The position numbers and the translations under genes are program-made. The notes under the pieces are model-generated. The model was not told where the DNA came from, made no database searches, and saw nothing but the letters and a program-made list of their open reading frames with translations. From contig JAUYJB010000157.1 in the NCBI GenBank assembly GCA_030688605.1, positions 1 through 41,751 on the forward strand: a stretch of DNA of 41,751 bases, written 5' to 3'. Positions 1-8,763 of this stretch are shown piece by piece. Within the stretch, counting starts at the first letter, position 1. Each line of letters starts with the position of its first letter. The stretch is from Hyphomicrobiales bacterium (GTDB taxonomy: Bacteria > Pseudomonadota > Alphaproteobacteria > Rhizobiales > NORP267).

Positions 1-798
1 GCCGCCGATGTCCGGCGAGACGATGCGGATCTTGTGCTCCGGGAGGTTGGAGATCAGCGAGGCGACGGTGCGCACCGCGTGCGGCGCCTGGAAGGTGCCC
101 CACACGGTCAGGTGGCCGTTGATCTTGTCCATCGAGGCGACGCAGCCGCAGGTCTCGATCGGACAGGGATGGGTGCGCTGATAGGTGATCAGCTCCTCGG
201 CCACCACGTCGGCCTTCTTGATCGCCGCCTCGGTGCCCTCTTTGTCGCCCACCTCCCAGGTGAAGATGTGGTTGTGGTGCTTGCGCGGCCCGTGGGCGCC
301 CTCGTTCTTGCCCGCGAGGTCTTCGCGCAGCACCGGCGCGTCGGCATCCATCGCCTTGAAGGCGTTGACCAGAGGCGTCAGCTCCTCATAGTCGACCTCG
401 ACCAGCTCGACGCCGTCGGCGGCGGCATAGCGGTCGGTGGCGACGACGAAGGCGACCTCCTGGTTCTGGAACAGCACCTTTTCTTCCGCCAGCACCGCCT
501 GCACGTCGCCGGCGAGCGTCGGCATGTAGTGCAGGTTGAGCGGCTTGAGGTCGGCTGCCGTGATCACCGCCAGCACGCCGGGCACGGCCTTCGCCTTTTC
601 CGCGTTGATCGACTTGATGCGCGCATGGCCGTAGGGCGAGCGCACCAGGTCGCCGTGCAGCATGCCGGGCAGCTTGATGTCGTCGACATAGTGGCCCTTG
701 CCCTGGGTGAAGCGGGCATCCTCCACCCGCTTGCGCTTGCAGCCCAGCCCTTCGAGTTTCGCCGTGCGCTCCTCGGCGCTTGCCACCTCTGCGCTCAT
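1..798 (-). CDS. coxL: Carbon monoxide dehydrogenase large subunit (molybdopterin-binding), N-terminal 266 residues
   Basis: This is the amino-terminal part of the molybdenum-copper subunit of aerobic CO dehydrogenase, which oxidises CO to CO2 in the cytoplasm or at the inner membrane. The start is an ATG whose first bases overlap the TGA of coxS (ATGA), and the frame stays open to the left edge, so the 3' part is missing. Visible family features are the opening GKGHYVDD segment, [15 protein letters not shown] and the PIETCGC region, all typical of the xanthine oxidase/CoxL superfamily. The active-site loop that separates form I (AYRCSFR) from form II lies outside the window, so substrate assignment rests on gene order (M-S-L) and the neighbouring MHYT-LytTR gene. 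A related hydroxylase with another substrate is possible. Confidence 0.86.
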   Translation of the reverse strand, partial: MSAEVASAEERTAKLEGLGCKRKRVEDARFTQGKGHYVDDIKLPGMLHGDLVRSPYGHARIKSINAEKAKAVPGVLAVITAADLKPLNLHYMPTLAGDVQAVLAEEKVLFQNQEVAFVVATDRYAAADGVELVEVDYEELTPLVNAFKAMDADAPVLREDLAGKNEGAHGPRKHHNHIFTWEVGDKEGTEAAIKKADVVAEELITYQRTHPCPIETCGCVASMDKINGHLTVWGTFQAPHAVRTVASLISNLPEHKIRIVSPDIGG

Positions 799-1289
799 TC
801 CGCAGCCTCCTTGACGGCGCCAAGCTCGCCCGCTGCCGCGCGGATCGACTTGACGATGTTCTGATAGCCGGTGCAGCGGCACAGATTGCCGGAAATGCCG
901 AAGCGGATTTCCTTCTCGCTCGGGTCCGGGTTCTCCTGCAACAGCCGCCAGGCCCGGGTGATCATGCCCGGCGTGCAGAAGCCGCATTGCAGGCCGTGAT
1001 GCTCGCGGAATGCCTCCTGCAGCGCGTGCAGCGTCCCGTCGGCATGGGCGATGCCCTCGATGGTGACGATTTGCGCCCCGTTCGCCTGCACGGCGAACAT
1101 GGTGCAGGACTTCACCGACTTGCCGTCGAGGTCGACGGTGCAGGCGCCGCAATGGCTGGTGTCGCAGCCGATGTGCGGGCCGGTCAGGTTCAGTTCCTCG
1201 CGCAGGAAATGGATCAGCAGCATGCGCGGCTCGGCAAGACCCTCTGCCTCCTTGCCGTTGACCGTCATCTTGACGTGCATCTTGCTCAT
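795..1289 (-). CDS. coxS: Carbon monoxide dehydrogenase small subunit (2x[2Fe-2S])
   Basis: A 164-residue iron-sulfur subunit that passes electrons from the molybdenum centre to the FAD of CoxM. The N-terminal plant-ferredoxin-type cluster is ligated by C42, C47, C50 and C62 ([16 protein letters not shown]). The C-terminal four-helix domain carries C102, C105, C137 and C139 (QCGFCTPGM and LCRCTGY). Length matches the family. A longer reading to 1541 exists, but the ATG at 1289 starts exactly where family similarity begins and lies 11 bp after the coxM stop. The stop overlaps the coxL start by four bases, so the two are probably translationally coupled. Confidence 0.95.
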   Translation of the reverse strand: MSKMHVKMTVNGKEAEGLAEPRMLLIHFLREELNLTGPHIGCDTSHCGACTVDLDGKSVKSCTMFAVQANGAQIVTIEGIAHADGTLHALQEAFREHHGLQCGFCTPGMITRAWRLLQENPDPSEKEIRFGISGNLCRCTGYQNIVKSIRAAAGELGAVKEAAE

Positions 1290-1300
1290 GGCCTGCCCCC

Positions 1301-2161
1301 TCAAGCCGCGCGCTCTTTGGCGCTGGCGATCGCGCGGCGCACCATGACGCCGGCGATCCTGGTGCGGAAGTCGGCCGGCCCGCGGTCGTCGGCGACCGGC
1401 TCGGCGATCCCTTCGGCAAGCCGCGCCGCCTCGTCTATGGCGGCAGCGTCGAGCGCGCTGCCGACCAGGCTTTCGGATGCCGCCTCGGCGTAAAGCGCCG
1501 TGTCGCCGACATTGGTGAGCGCGATCGCGGCGCCGTCGCACTTGCCGCGCGACATGGTCAGCACCACGGCGGCGGCCGCCGTCGCATAGTCGCCGGTCTT
1601 GCGCTTCTGCTTCATATACGCGTAGCCGTGGCCGGCGGCCGGCGTCGGGATGCGGATCGCGGTGAGCACCTCGCCGTGCTCGCGCGCGGTATCGTAGGGC
1701 CCGAAAAAGAATTCGCGCGCCGCGACCTCGCGGCTGCCGCCGCCCTGCAGCACGAAGCGCGCATTAAGCGCCATCATCACCGCCGGCATGTCGTTGCCGG
1801 GATCGCCGTTCGCCACATTGCCGCCGAGGGTGCCGACCGCGCGCACCTGCGGGTCGGAGATCTGCAGCGCCGTCTCGCGCAGGATCGGGCACTTCTTGGC
1901 CAAGAGGTCCGAGCCGATCACATCTTCCTGGGTGGACAGCGCGCCGATGACGAGCGCGCCGCTCTCCTCCTTGATGCCCTTGAGATCGGCGATGTCGCGC
2001 AGATCGACGAGATGCTCAGGCGCCGCCATGCGCAACTTCATCATCGGGATGAGGCTGTGCCCGCCGGCGACGAGATGGGCTTCCTCGCCGAGCTTCGCCA
2101 GCAGCGCGACGGCTTCCTTCACGCTGCCGGGCCGATGATATTCGAATGCCGCTGGTATCAA
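1301..2161 (-). CDS. coxM: Carbon monoxide dehydrogenase medium subunit (FAD-binding)
   Basis: A 286-residue flavoprotein subunit that receives electrons from CoxS and delivers them to the quinone pool. The FAD pyrophosphate motifs AGGHS (residues 32-36) and TLGGN (111-115) are present, followed by the CO dehydrogenase flavoprotein C-terminal domain. The start appears to be TTG (2159-2161), preceded at good distance by a strong GGGGAGG ribosome site at about 2169-2175; no ATG lies nearby in frame. It is the first structural gene of a coxM-coxS-coxL operon, and the 251-bp gap upstream holds a tandem repeat that may be an operator. Confidence 0.94.
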   Translation of the reverse strand: MIPAAFEYHRPGSVKEAVALLAKLGEEAHLVAGGHSLIPMMKLRMAAPEHLVDLRDIADLKGIKEESGALVIGALSTQEDVIGSDLLAKKCPILRETALQISDPQVRAVGTLGGNVANGDPGNDMPAVMMALNARFVLQGGGSREVAAREFFFGPYDTAREHGEVLTAIRIPTPAAGHGYAYMKQKRKTGDYATAAAAVVLTMSRGKCDGAAIALTNVGDTALYAEAASESLVGSALDAAAIDEAARLAEGIAEPVADDRGPADFRTRIAGVMVRRAIASAKERAA

Positions 2162-2359
2162 CGACCGTCCTCCCCTTTAGGACCCGGCCGCAAGGCGGGC
2201 CGATTTTCTCTCCGGCTCGGCTCCAGGGCCGGCCGAACTCCTCTTGAGCGGGGGCCGCGCGCGCCACGCGCCTTGCTCCAGCTTCATGTAAGCCGGCGAT
2301 CTTAGGGGCCGGCCGGGCTCAAGGGCGACGGCGAACTATCCAGACGCGCCGCGATTTCA

Positions 2360-2389
2360 CGAAATGCGAAATAGCTGCGCGAAATGCGA
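2360..2389. promoter_or_regulatory. Tandem 10-bp repeat, putative LytTR-family operator upstream of coxM
   Basis: The 10-mer CGAAATGCGA occurs at 2360-2369 and again at 2380-2389, giving a 20-bp period. On the coding strand of coxM it reads TCGCATTTCG twice on the same helix face. LytTR regulators are known to bind two direct repeats of about 9 bp spaced by about two helical turns. The adjacent gene encodes a LytTR protein, so it is the obvious candidate ligand. The pair lies about 200 bp before the coxM start and just after the coxC-like stop codon. Binding is inferred. Confidence 0.5.
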
Positions 2390-2412
2390 TTCTTTCGAAG
2401 AAGACAGCCCGT

Positions 2413-3582
2413 CTAGATCCCCAGCGCCTTGCGCACGTCGGACACGTGCAGGCGGCTGACCGGGATGCGGTCGCGCGCCTCCCCACCGCCACCGACGATG
2501 CAGAACGCCTTGTCCTTGTCGCGCTCGAAGGCCTGGACATGCTTCAAATTGACGATGTAGCTGCGGTGGGTCTGCATGAACGGCGCGCTCTTCAATTCGC
2601 TGGCCACGCGCGAGATCGGCCACGGGCAGAACAGCTCGGCGCTCTCGTCGACGAGCCGCGTATAGTGCCCGTCGGCGCGCACCGCGCGCACCTTTTCCGT
2701 CTCGATGAAGCAGACCGTATTGTTGCGCTGATAGGGCAGCCTGGAAACCCTGAAGCCGCCGTTTCCGGTTGCCATGCCGGGCGCCGTCCGCGGCGTTGGC
2801 GCAATGGCCGCGCCCACGCTCGCCTGCCCGGTTGCCGCCGGCGCCGGCGCCGCGCCGAGGGGCGCGCCGGCCGCCTTCTCGATCGGAATGGCGGAAAGCA
2901 GGAACAGGCCGCAGATCAGGAACGAGGCCAGCGCCACGATCAGCGCCAGATAGCCATCCGACAGCGCCGGCGTCTCGATGGCGACGATGTTCTCCACCGG
3001 CACGAAGTGGGTATAAACCATGGCCGAATAGTGCATCGCCGAAATGGTGATGCCGAGCACCACCGCGCTGAGCGCAAGCTGCGCCAGGCTGCGCCGGCGA
3101 TAGGCGAGCCCGAGCGCGAAGGTCGAGGCGCCGACCGCTATCCCCGTCGATATGACGAAGCCCTCAGGCGCGTAGGTGACGATGCAATTGCCCCTGATCG
3201 CCGACATGCCGACATAGTGCATCGACACGATGCCGAGCCCGATCAGCACGCCGGAAAGCGCGATCTTGCGCCGGGTGCGCTCGCCGAAATGCAGATTCGC
3301 CAGGCCGACGCCGGTGATCAGGATGGCGATCAGCACCGAGCCGAGGGTTAACAGGGCATCATATTCGATCCTTGCCGGGATGCGCACCGCCAGCATGCCG
3401 ACGAAATGCATCGACCAGATGCCGCCGCCGAGCGCCAGCGCCGCCCGCGCGACGTGCATCTTGCGCACGCCGGCGTCGATCCCCCTGAGCCCGCTCGCCA
3501 GCCTCAGCCCCGTGAACGAGGCCATGATGGCGACGAGGATCGAGGCTGCGACCAGCAGCGGATCGTAGGAAACGACAAGCAT
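2413..3582 (-). CDS. coxC: Membrane MHYT-domain sensor with C-terminal LytTR DNA-binding domain (CoxC/CoxH-like)
   Basis: A 389-residue regulator. The N-terminal half is a seven-helix MHYT sensor with three repeats of the signature: MHFVGM (from 58), MHYVGM (from 121) and MHYSAM (from 183); the conserved Met/His residues are proposed in this family to bind a metal and so sense a diatomic gas. A linker rich in Ala and Pro (about 235-285) leads to a LytTR domain (about 290-389), recognisable from CFIETEKVRAVRADGHYT and the later MQTHRSYIVNLKHV. CoxC and CoxH of Oligotropha carboxidovorans have the same architecture, and coxC directly precedes coxM there as here. It probably controls the cox operon in response to CO or O2; whether it is the CoxC or the CoxH orthologue cannot be decided. 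Confidence 0.85.
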   Translation of the reverse strand: MLVVSYDPLLVAASILVAIMASFTGLRLASGLRGIDAGVRKMHVARAALALGGGIWSMHFVGMLAVRIPARIEYDALLTLGSVLIAILITGVGLANLHFGERTRRKIALSGVLIGLGIVSMHYVGMSAIRGNCIVTYAPEGFVISTGIAVGASTFALGLAYRRRSLAQLALSAVVLGITISAMHYSAMVYTHFVPVENIVAIETPALSDGYLALIVALASFLICGLFLLSAIPIEKAAGAPLGAAPAPAATGQASVGAAIAPTPRTAPGMATGNGGFRVSRLPYQRNNTVCFIETEKVRAVRADGHYTRLVDESAELFCPWPISRVASELKSAPFMQTHRSYIVNLKHVQAFERDKDKAFCIVGGGGEARDRIPVSRLHVSDVRKALGI

Positions 3583-3940
3583 GACCTGCTCGCGGGCCCT
3601 CCCTGCGGTCCGGATTGAAGGGCTCGAGGGGCGCCACCCCTGCCGCTTCCCCCCGAAGGGGGTTGAGCCCCGCGCCGGACTTATAGAGCCATTCTAAACC
3701 CGGCCGGCCAATCCCCCAAGTCCCGCCGTGAACCCCTCATCACATTGTGAAACGGGGGTGCTTTCTCTCCCGCGAGGCGAACGGCGCCGCAATTCGATGC
3801 GGCCGGGATGACAACAAGAGGCGGGGAGCGCCGCAGGCGCGACCGGGACCTAAGAAAACTGGGCGGCGAGGGGCGAAGCCACGACAGGGACCAAAGGAGC
3901 CGCGTCTCGAAGAATGAGGTCAAGGCGTCGCCCCAATCCG
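3583..3940. other. Intergenic region between pcm and the coxC-like gene, with promoter-like and hairpin elements
   Basis: No gene is seen in these 358 bases. Read on the minus strand towards coxC, it holds an 11-bp dyad TCACATTGTGA (3740-3750), a possible promoter (TTGGCC, 17 bp, CTCTAT) ending near 3680, and two GC hairpins in the would-be leader. The first (about 3649-3662) has a five-pair C/G stem with a UUCG loop in RNA, and the second (about 3630-3644) has AGGGG/CCCCT arms. The part nearest pcm (3790-3940) is purine-rich on the plus strand and shows nothing I can name. Confidence 0.4.
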
Positions 3941-4624
3941 TCAGAGCTGCTGCGCCTTTCCCGGCACCAGCGGCACGAAGCGCACCGGCAAGAGCGTCTC
4001 GCGCTCGTATTTGTCGCCGGCGCGGACGACCTTGACGATGTGCTGGACGCCGCTTGCCGAGCCGACTGGCATCACCAGGATGCCGCCGTCGCAAAGCTGC
4101 GCGAGCAGCGCCGGCGGCACGTCCTTGGCCGCCGCGGTGACGATGATCCGGTCGAACGGCGCCTGCGCCTTCCATCCCTTGATGCCGTCGCCGACCATCG
4201 CCGTGACGTTGGTCAGCCTCAGCTCCTCGAAGCGCGCCTCGGCCTCCTTGGCGAGCGTGCGGTAGCGCTCGATGGTATAGACGCGGCGCGCCAGATGGCT
4301 CAGCACGGCGGCCTGATATCCGGAGCCGGTGCCCACCTCCAGCACCTTGTGCCGGTCGCCGATCTCCAACAGCTCGCTCATATAGGCGACGACATAGGGC
4401 TGGCTGACGGTCTGGCCGCATTCGATGGGGAGCGACTGGTCGGCATAGGCCTGGGCGCGGAAGGCCGGGTTGACGAACAGGTGCCGCGGCGTCTTCTCGA
4501 TCGCCGCCAGCACCTTGGTCGAACGGATGCCGCGCGCCCGCAACGCCATGATCAATTGGATCCGGCGGATGCGGTCGTCCTCCGACAGCGGGTCGACGCT
4601 GTCGTCTTGCGTGGTGCCGCTCAT
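3941..4624 (-). CDS. pcm: Protein-L-isoaspartate O-methyltransferase
   Basis: A 227-residue SAM-dependent methyltransferase that repairs isoaspartyl residues in damaged proteins. The SAM-binding motif is VLEVGTGSGYQAAVLSHLA, preceded by the PCMT-specific TVSQPYVVAYM stretch; the RHLFV segment and the C-terminal LVPVG-like strand are also present. Length is normal. It is the last gene of the tatABC-serS-surE-pcm run, with its ATG 16 bp after the surE stop; surE-pcm linkage is widespread in proteobacteria and fits a stationary-phase maintenance role. Confidence 0.95.
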   Translation of the reverse strand: MSGTTQDDSVDPLSEDDRIRRIQLIMALRARGIRSTKVLAAIEKTPRHLFVNPAFRAQAYADQSLPIECGQTVSQPYVVAYMSELLEIGDRHKVLEVGTGSGYQAAVLSHLARRVYTIERYRTLAKEAEARFEELRLTNVTAMVGDGIKGWKAQAPFDRIIVTAAAKDVPPALLAQLCDGGILVMPVGSASGVQHIVKVVRAGDKYERETLLPVRFVPLVPGKAQQL

Positions 4625-4640
4625 GAAAACCGCCCCCGGC

Positions 4641-5411
4641 TCAGCCCGGCTTTTGTTCTAGCACCGCGCTGAGCCGATCGCAGCTTTCTTTATCGGTCAG
4701 GTCGACCGAGAGCGGCGTCACCGAGACCAGCCCCTCATAGATTGCCCACAGGTCGGTGCCCTCGTCCGGCTGCGAGCGCTTTCGCTCGAAGGCGATCCAG
4801 TAATAGGGGTTGCCGCGCCCGTCCTTGCGCTCGGCGATCTTCATCAGGTCGGGGTCGCGCTTGCCCTGGCGGGTGATCGCGGTGCCGCGCACCTCATTCG
4901 GCGCGAGGTTGGGGAAGTTGATGTTGAGGTAGACGTTGCCCGGAAAGCCGCGCTCGTAGAGCCGCCGCACCAGGTCGGGCGCCAGCGTCTCCGCCGTCTG
5001 CCACGGCGCCTCGGCCGAGCCGAACTGATAGGTCTGGCTCAGCGCCATGGAGGGGATGCCGAGCAGCGCCCCCTCGACCGCGCCGGCCACCGTGCCGGAA
5101 TAGGTGACGTCGTCGGCGACGTTGGAGCCGCGGTTGACGCCGGAGAGCACGAGATCCGGCCGCGGGCCGGGAATGATCTGCCGCACCGCCATGATGACGC
5201 AGTCGGTCGGCGTGCCGCGCACCGCATGGTGGCGCTCGGCGATGGCGCGGATGCGCAAGGGATCGTTGAGGCTCAGCGAGTGGGCGGCCCCGCTCTGATC
5301 GGTCTCCGGCGCCACCACCCAGACATCGTCGCTGAGCGCCCGGGCGATATTTTCCAGCGCCGTCAGGCCGGGCGCGTGGATGCCGTCGTCATTGGTGATC
5401 AGAATGCGCAT
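4641..5411 (-). CDS. surE: 5'/3'-nucleotidase SurE
   Basis: A 256-residue metal-dependent nucleotidase acting on nucleoside monophosphates (and exopolyphosphate in some species). The family start [15 protein letters not shown] gives the metal ligands D8 and D9; S40 lies in the [10 protein letters not shown] segment and [22 protein letters not shown] is the conserved core. The frame is open further upstream, but the ATG at 5411 matches the family start and falls 4 bp after the serS stop, so the longer reading is rejected. Confidence 0.96.
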   Translation of the reverse strand: MRILITNDDGIHAPGLTALENIARALSDDVWVVAPETDQSGAAHSLSLNDPLRIRAIAERHHAVRGTPTDCVIMAVRQIIPGPRPDLVLSGVNRGSNVADDVTYSGTVAGAVEGALLGIPSMALSQTYQFGSAEAPWQTAETLAPDLVRRLYERGFPGNVYLNINFPNLAPNEVRGTAITRQGKRDPDLMKIAERKDGRGNPYYWIAFERKRSQPDEGTDLWAIYEGLVSVTPLSVDLTDKESCDRLSAVLEQKPG

Positions 5412-5415
5412 TTTG

Positions 5416-6885
5416 CTACCGTTCACGCGCTGTCGCTTCGATGCGCTCCAGGTCTCCCATATAGGGCCGAAGCGCCTCCGGCACGATGACGCCGCCGTCG
5501 GCCTCCTGGTAGTTTTCCAGGATCGCAATCAGGGTGCGGCCGACGGCAAGCCCCGAGCCGTTGAGAGTGTGCACGTGATGCACCGGGCCGCCGTCCGCCG
5601 GGCGGTAGCGTGCCTGCATGCGGCGCGCCTGGAAGTCGCCGCAGAGCGAGCAGCTCGAAATCTCGCGGTAGGCGTTCTGGCCCGGCAGCCAGACCTCGAT
5701 GTCGTAGGTCTTTTGCGCCGCAAAGCCCATGTCGCCGGTCGACAGGACGACGGTCCGGTAGTGCAGCCCGAGCCGCTTCAGGACCTCCTCGGCGCAGCCG
5801 CGCATGCGCTCCAACTCGTCAAGCGATTGATCCGGCGCGACGATGGAGACCAACTCGACCTTGGAGAACTGGTGCTGGCGGATCATGCCGCGGGTGTCCT
5901 TGCCGGCGGCGCCGGCCTCGGCGCGGAAGCAGGGCGTCCAGGCGGTGAGCCGCATCGGCAGGTCGACCTCCGGGACGATCTGTTCGCGCACCAAATTGGT
6001 CAGCGGCACCTCGGCGGTGGGGATGAGCCAAAGCGGAACTCTCTCGTCATTAAATAGGTCGGTCCCTTCGACGATCTCATCCAATTCTTCTTTGCGTTGA
6101 GGTTCCAGCTTTCCAAACAGAAAAGCCGCGAATTCGTCGTCCGTAGTCCGATCCCCAATCAACTTTCTCAACTTCAGGGCATCCTGGACGGTATCCTCAT
6201 AAGTACGGGGCCTACTCGTGGTGGGGAACAAATCGTCGGCAAATTTCGGCAATTGCCCGGTGCCGAACAGGGCGTTGTCGCGCACCAGCGCCGGGGGAAG
6301 AATCTCGGTGTAACCGAACTCGGTCGTGTGCAGGTCGAGCATGAAGGCGGCAATCGCCCGTTCCATGCGGGCGAGCGCCCCCTTGAGGATGACGAAGCGG
6401 GCGCCGGAAATCTTCGCCGCCGTCTCGAAATCCATCAGCCCCAGCGCCTCGCCGATGTCGAAATGCTGCTTCGGCTCAAAATCGAACTTGGGTGCAGAAC
6501 CTTCGACGTGGACGACCTCGTTGGCGGACTCGTCCTCGCCCACCGGCACCTCGTCGAGCGGCAGGTTGGGCACGGTGGCGAGGAAATCGTCGAGCGCGGC
6601 GGTGAGGCGGCGCTCCTCCTCTTCGCCGGCCTGGATATCGGCCTTCAGCTTGGCGACCTCGTCGATCAGGCTCTTCGCCCTGGCCTCGTCGCCCTTGGCC
6701 TTGGCCTGGCCGATTTCCTTCGACGCGGCGTTGCGCTTTTCCTGCATCTCCTGCAGCCGGACGATATGGGCGCGCCGTGCATCGTCCAGCTTCAGCGCCT
6801 CGACCGACAGAGGCTCGAGCCCCCTCTTCGCCAATCCGGCGTCGAAGGCCTCTGGATGGTCCCGAATCCATTTCACGTCGAACAT
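5416..6885 (-). CDS. serS: Seryl-tRNA synthetase with an extra internal segment
   Basis: A class II synthetase that charges tRNA-Ser (and tRNA-Sec where present). It has the N-terminal tRNA-binding coiled coil (about 25-105), then the catalytic core with [25 protein letters not shown], the motif 2 segment [23 protein letters not shown] and motif 3 ([15 protein letters not shown]). At 489 residues it is about 55-60 longer than usual SerRS. The surplus lies between DLF and LIPTAEVP: 66 residues (coded by 6028-6225) where E. coli has about 15. That stretch has about 51% G+C by my count and charged composition, unlike its flanks. Motifs on both sides are intact, so the enzyme is presumably active. 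Confidence 0.95.
   Translation of the reverse strand: MFDVKWIRDHPEAFDAGLAKRGLEPLSVEALKLDDARRAHIVRLQEMQEKRNAASKEIGQAKAKGDEARAKSLIDEVAKLKADIQAGEEEERRLTAALDDFLATVPNLPLDEVPVGEDESANEVVHVEGSAPKFDFEPKQHFDIGEALGLMDFETAAKISGARFVILKGALARMERAIAAFMLDLHTTEFGYTEILPPALVRDNALFGTGQLPKFADDLFPTTSRPRTYEDTVQDALKLRKLIGDRTTDDEFAAFLFGKLEPQRKEELDEIVEGTDLFNDERVPLWLIPTAEVPLTNLVREQIVPEVDLPMRLTAWTPCFRAEAGAAGKDTRGMIRQHQFSKVELVSIVAPDQSLDELERMRGCAEEVLKRLGLHYRTVVLSTGDMGFAAQKTYDIEVWLPGQNAYREISSCSLCGDFQARRMQARYRPADGGPVHHVHTLNGSGLAVGRTLIAILENYQEADGGVIVPEALRPYMGDLERIEATARER
6028..6225 (-). other. Low-G+C in-frame segment inside serS
   Basis: These 66 codons lie just before the TAE loop of SerRS. By my count 101 of 198 bases are G or C (51%), against roughly two thirds in flanking coding DNA. 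The encoded stretch is rich in Glu, Asp, Lys, Leu and Phe and is probably helical. It uses codons otherwise rare in the window, such as TTA, ATA and AGT-type choices. No intein splice motifs and no obvious terminal repeats were seen. Confidence 0.6.
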
Positions 6886-6972
6886 GGTCCGCCCGTCCGT
6901 CTCGTTCTGGGAATTCGCCCTGCGGCGGCCGCCGGTGATGCTCTACCCGGCCATTGCGGATTCGTCCAGCGC

Positions 6973-7764
6973 TCAGGCGGGCGTTTCGGCCTTCGCGCCC
7001 TCCGCCGCCTGGCGTTTGCGCTCCACAGAGCGGACCGACCAGATCGACAGCTCGTAGAGCAAGAGCGTCGGCAGCGCCATGCTGATCTGGCTGATCGGAT
7101 CGGGCGGGGTGAGGATCGCGCCGACGATGAACACGAGGATGATGGCGTATTTGCGCTTCGACCTGAGACCCTGGGAGCTGACGATGCCCGCGCGCCCCAG
7201 GAGCGTCAGCAGCACCGGAAGCTGGAAGCAGATGCCGAAGCCGAGGATCAGCGTCATGATCAGGCCGAGATATTCGCTCACCCGCGGAACGAGGTGGATC
7301 GTCGCCACTCCCTCCCCGCTCTGCTCCATGGAGAGGAAAAACGTCATGGCGAGCGGCATCACCACGAAATAGACCAGCGCGCCGCCGAGCACGAACAGGA
7401 TCGGGGTTGCGATCAGGAACGGCAGGAAGGCCGACCGCTCGTTGCGGTAAAGGCCCGGCGCCACGAACAGATAGATCTGCGCCGCCATCACCGGAAAAGC
7501 GAGGAAGGCGGCGCCGAACAGGCCGAGTTTGAGCTGGGTGAAGAAGAATTCCTGCGGCGCGGTGTAGATCAGCTCGATTTCCGCGATGTTGCCGACCGCC
7601 CGCTCATACGGGACCAGCAGGATGTTGAAGATCGTGCTGGCGAAGATGAAACAGATGACGAAGGCGATGACGAGGGCCACCACCGCCCAGATTAGCCGTT
7701 TGCGCAGCTCGATCAGATGCTCGATCAGCGGCGCCTTCGAGGCTTCGATATCGTCGTCGCTCAT
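6973..7764 (-). CDS. tatC: Sec-independent protein translocase TatC
   Basis: A 263-residue polytopic inner-membrane protein that forms the twin-arginine signal receptor together with TatB. The N-terminal HLIELRKR segment and six hydrophobic helices are visible, with the conserved periplasmic FFTQLKLGLFGA stretch before helix 3. Length is typical. It follows tatB by 15 bp and precedes serS by 87 bp in the same direction. CO dehydrogenase itself is cytoplasmic, so there is no functional link to the cox genes beyond proximity. Confidence 0.97.
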   Translation of the reverse strand: MSDDDIEASKAPLIEHLIELRKRLIWAVVALVIAFVICFIFASTIFNILLVPYERAVGNIAEIELIYTAPQEFFFTQLKLGLFGAAFLAFPVMAAQIYLFVAPGLYRNERSAFLPFLIATPILFVLGGALVYFVVMPLAMTFFLSMEQSGEGVATIHLVPRVSEYLGLIMTLILGFGICFQLPVLLTLLGRAGIVSSQGLRSKRKYAIILVFIVGAILTPPDPISQISMALPTLLLYELSIWSVRSVERKRQAAEGAKAETPA

Positions 7765-7779
7765 CGCCGGCGTTCCGCG

Positions 7780-8319
7780 TCAGGATCGCTCGCCGCCGGC
7801 GCCGGCCGCGCGCTTGGGCGAAGGCTTGGGCGCACGCCGGGACTTGGCCTTGGCCGGCTTGGCGGCGGCCTTTTCCGGCTCCGGCGGGCCGTCCTTCTTG
7901 GCGGCGGCCTTTTTCGGCTCCGGCGGGCCGTCCTTCTTGGCGGCGGTGGTTTTCAGCTTCGGCGCGTCCGGATGGGCTTCAGCTTCGCTCTTGGCCGGCG
8001 CGCTTTCGGCCGGCGGCTTGATCGGCCTGGCGAGGTCCTCCATCGTCGCGCCAATCGGCCGCATCTCGTCTTCCAACTCCTTCTTGATGTCGCCGAGCGG
8101 GGAGATCTTGCGGACCTGTTCGACTTCCTTGGTGATGCTGTCCAACTCGACCTCGCGCAGCGCCTCGTTGAACTGCGTCTGGAAATCGGCGGCCATGCGC
8201 TTCAGCTTGCCGGCGTACTTGCCGAAGGCGCGCAACATCGGGATCAGCTCGCGCGGCCCGATGAAAATGATCGCGACCACGGCGATGACCAAAATCTCAC
8301 TCCAACCGACGTCGAACAT
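7780..8319 (-). CDS. tatB: Sec-independent protein translocase TatB
   Basis: A 179-residue TatB: a short N-terminal membrane helix (MFDVGWSEILVIAVVAIIFIG followed by the PREL hinge), an amphipathic helix and a long cytoplasmic tail. The tail ends in an Ala/Lys/Pro-rich stretch containing two near-identical 13-residue repeats (AAKKDGPPEP then K or E, then KA), coded by a 39-bp tandem repeat. Such basic tails are common in alphaproteobacterial TatB and vary in length. It sits between tatA and tatC, as usual. Confidence 0.95.
   Translation of the reverse strand: MFDVGWSEILVIAVVAIIFIGPRELIPMLRAFGKYAGKLKRMAADFQTQFNEALREVELDSITKEVEQVRKISPLGDIKKELEDEMRPIGATMEDLARPIKPPAESAPAKSEAEAHPDAPKLKTTAAKKDGPPEPKKAAAKKDGPPEPEKAAAKPAKAKSRRAPKPSPKRAAGAGGERS
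7861..7948 (-). repeat. 39-bp tandem repeat in the tatB tail
   Basis: Two almost identical copies with a 39-bp period; for example CTCCGGCGGGCCGTCCTTCT begins at 7879 and again at 7918. They encode AAKKDGPPEP repeats in the disordered C-terminal tail of TatB. In-frame slippage expansion is the simplest explanation. Confidence 0.8.
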
Positions 8320-8382
8320 GTTTTCGCGCGCGCATCAGGGATCGGACCGGTCCGCAGCGAACCGGCCTTGCCGCCGAGCCGA

Positions 8383-8658
8383 TCAGCTCGCCTTGTGCTT
8401 GCGCGGCGCCTTCGCCTTGGCCGGGCTCTTGGCCTCGGCCTCCGCTTCCGCCACCGGCTCCGCGCTGGCGTGTTCGATCACTTTTGGCGGGCTTTCTGCC
8501 TCGCTCGCCTCTTCTTCCTTCTCGTCTTCGGTCATCCCCTTCTTGAAGCTCTTGATGCCCTTGGCGACATCGCCCATCAGGTCGGAGATTTTGCCGCGTC
8601 CGAACAGAAGAACGAGCAAGAGAACGATGATTACGATCTGCCAGAAGCCGACACTCAT
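8383..8658 (-). CDS. tatA: Sec-independent protein translocase TatA
   Basis: A 91-residue pore-forming Tat component. It opens with [20 protein letters not shown] (membrane helix and FG hinge), then the amphipathic helix with [14 protein letters not shown], and finishes with an acidic-then-basic disordered tail. It is the first gene of tatABC and is followed by serS, surE and pcm. The ATG is preceded by a GGAGAG ribosome site (about 8668-8673). Confidence 0.97.
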   Translation of the reverse strand: MSVGFWQIVIIVLLLVLLFGRGKISDLMGDVAKGIKSFKKGMTEDEKEEEASEAESPPKVIEHASAEPVAEAEAEAKSPAKAKAPRKHKAS

Positions 8659-8718
8659 TTGGAAAATCTCTCCGCTGTCCCGCCCGATTCCAAGCCGGAA
8701 TTTAAGGTTGCCGCACTA

Positions 8719-8742
8719 TCGCAGAAAGCCCCGTGGGCTGCA
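8719..8742 (-). terminator. Possible weak terminator after the FbpC-like gene
   Basis: On the minus strand AGCCC-ACG-GGGCT is followed by TTTCT, about 25 bases after the stop of the ABC ATPase gene. The outer GCAG/CTGC bases can extend the stem. The T tract is short, so intrinsic termination is uncertain. Confidence 0.3.
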
Positions 8743-8763
8743 ACTGACCACGCTGGCTGGCGG

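Noticed and set aside
3740..3750. TCACATTGTGA as a CRP/FNR-type site
   Set aside because: The half-sites are in the reverse order to CRP sites (TGTGA first) and the spacing is one base, not six.
6028..6225. Intein in SerRS
   Set aside because: It is too short, with no splice-junction Cys/Ser or His-Asn ends and no homing endonuclease motifs.
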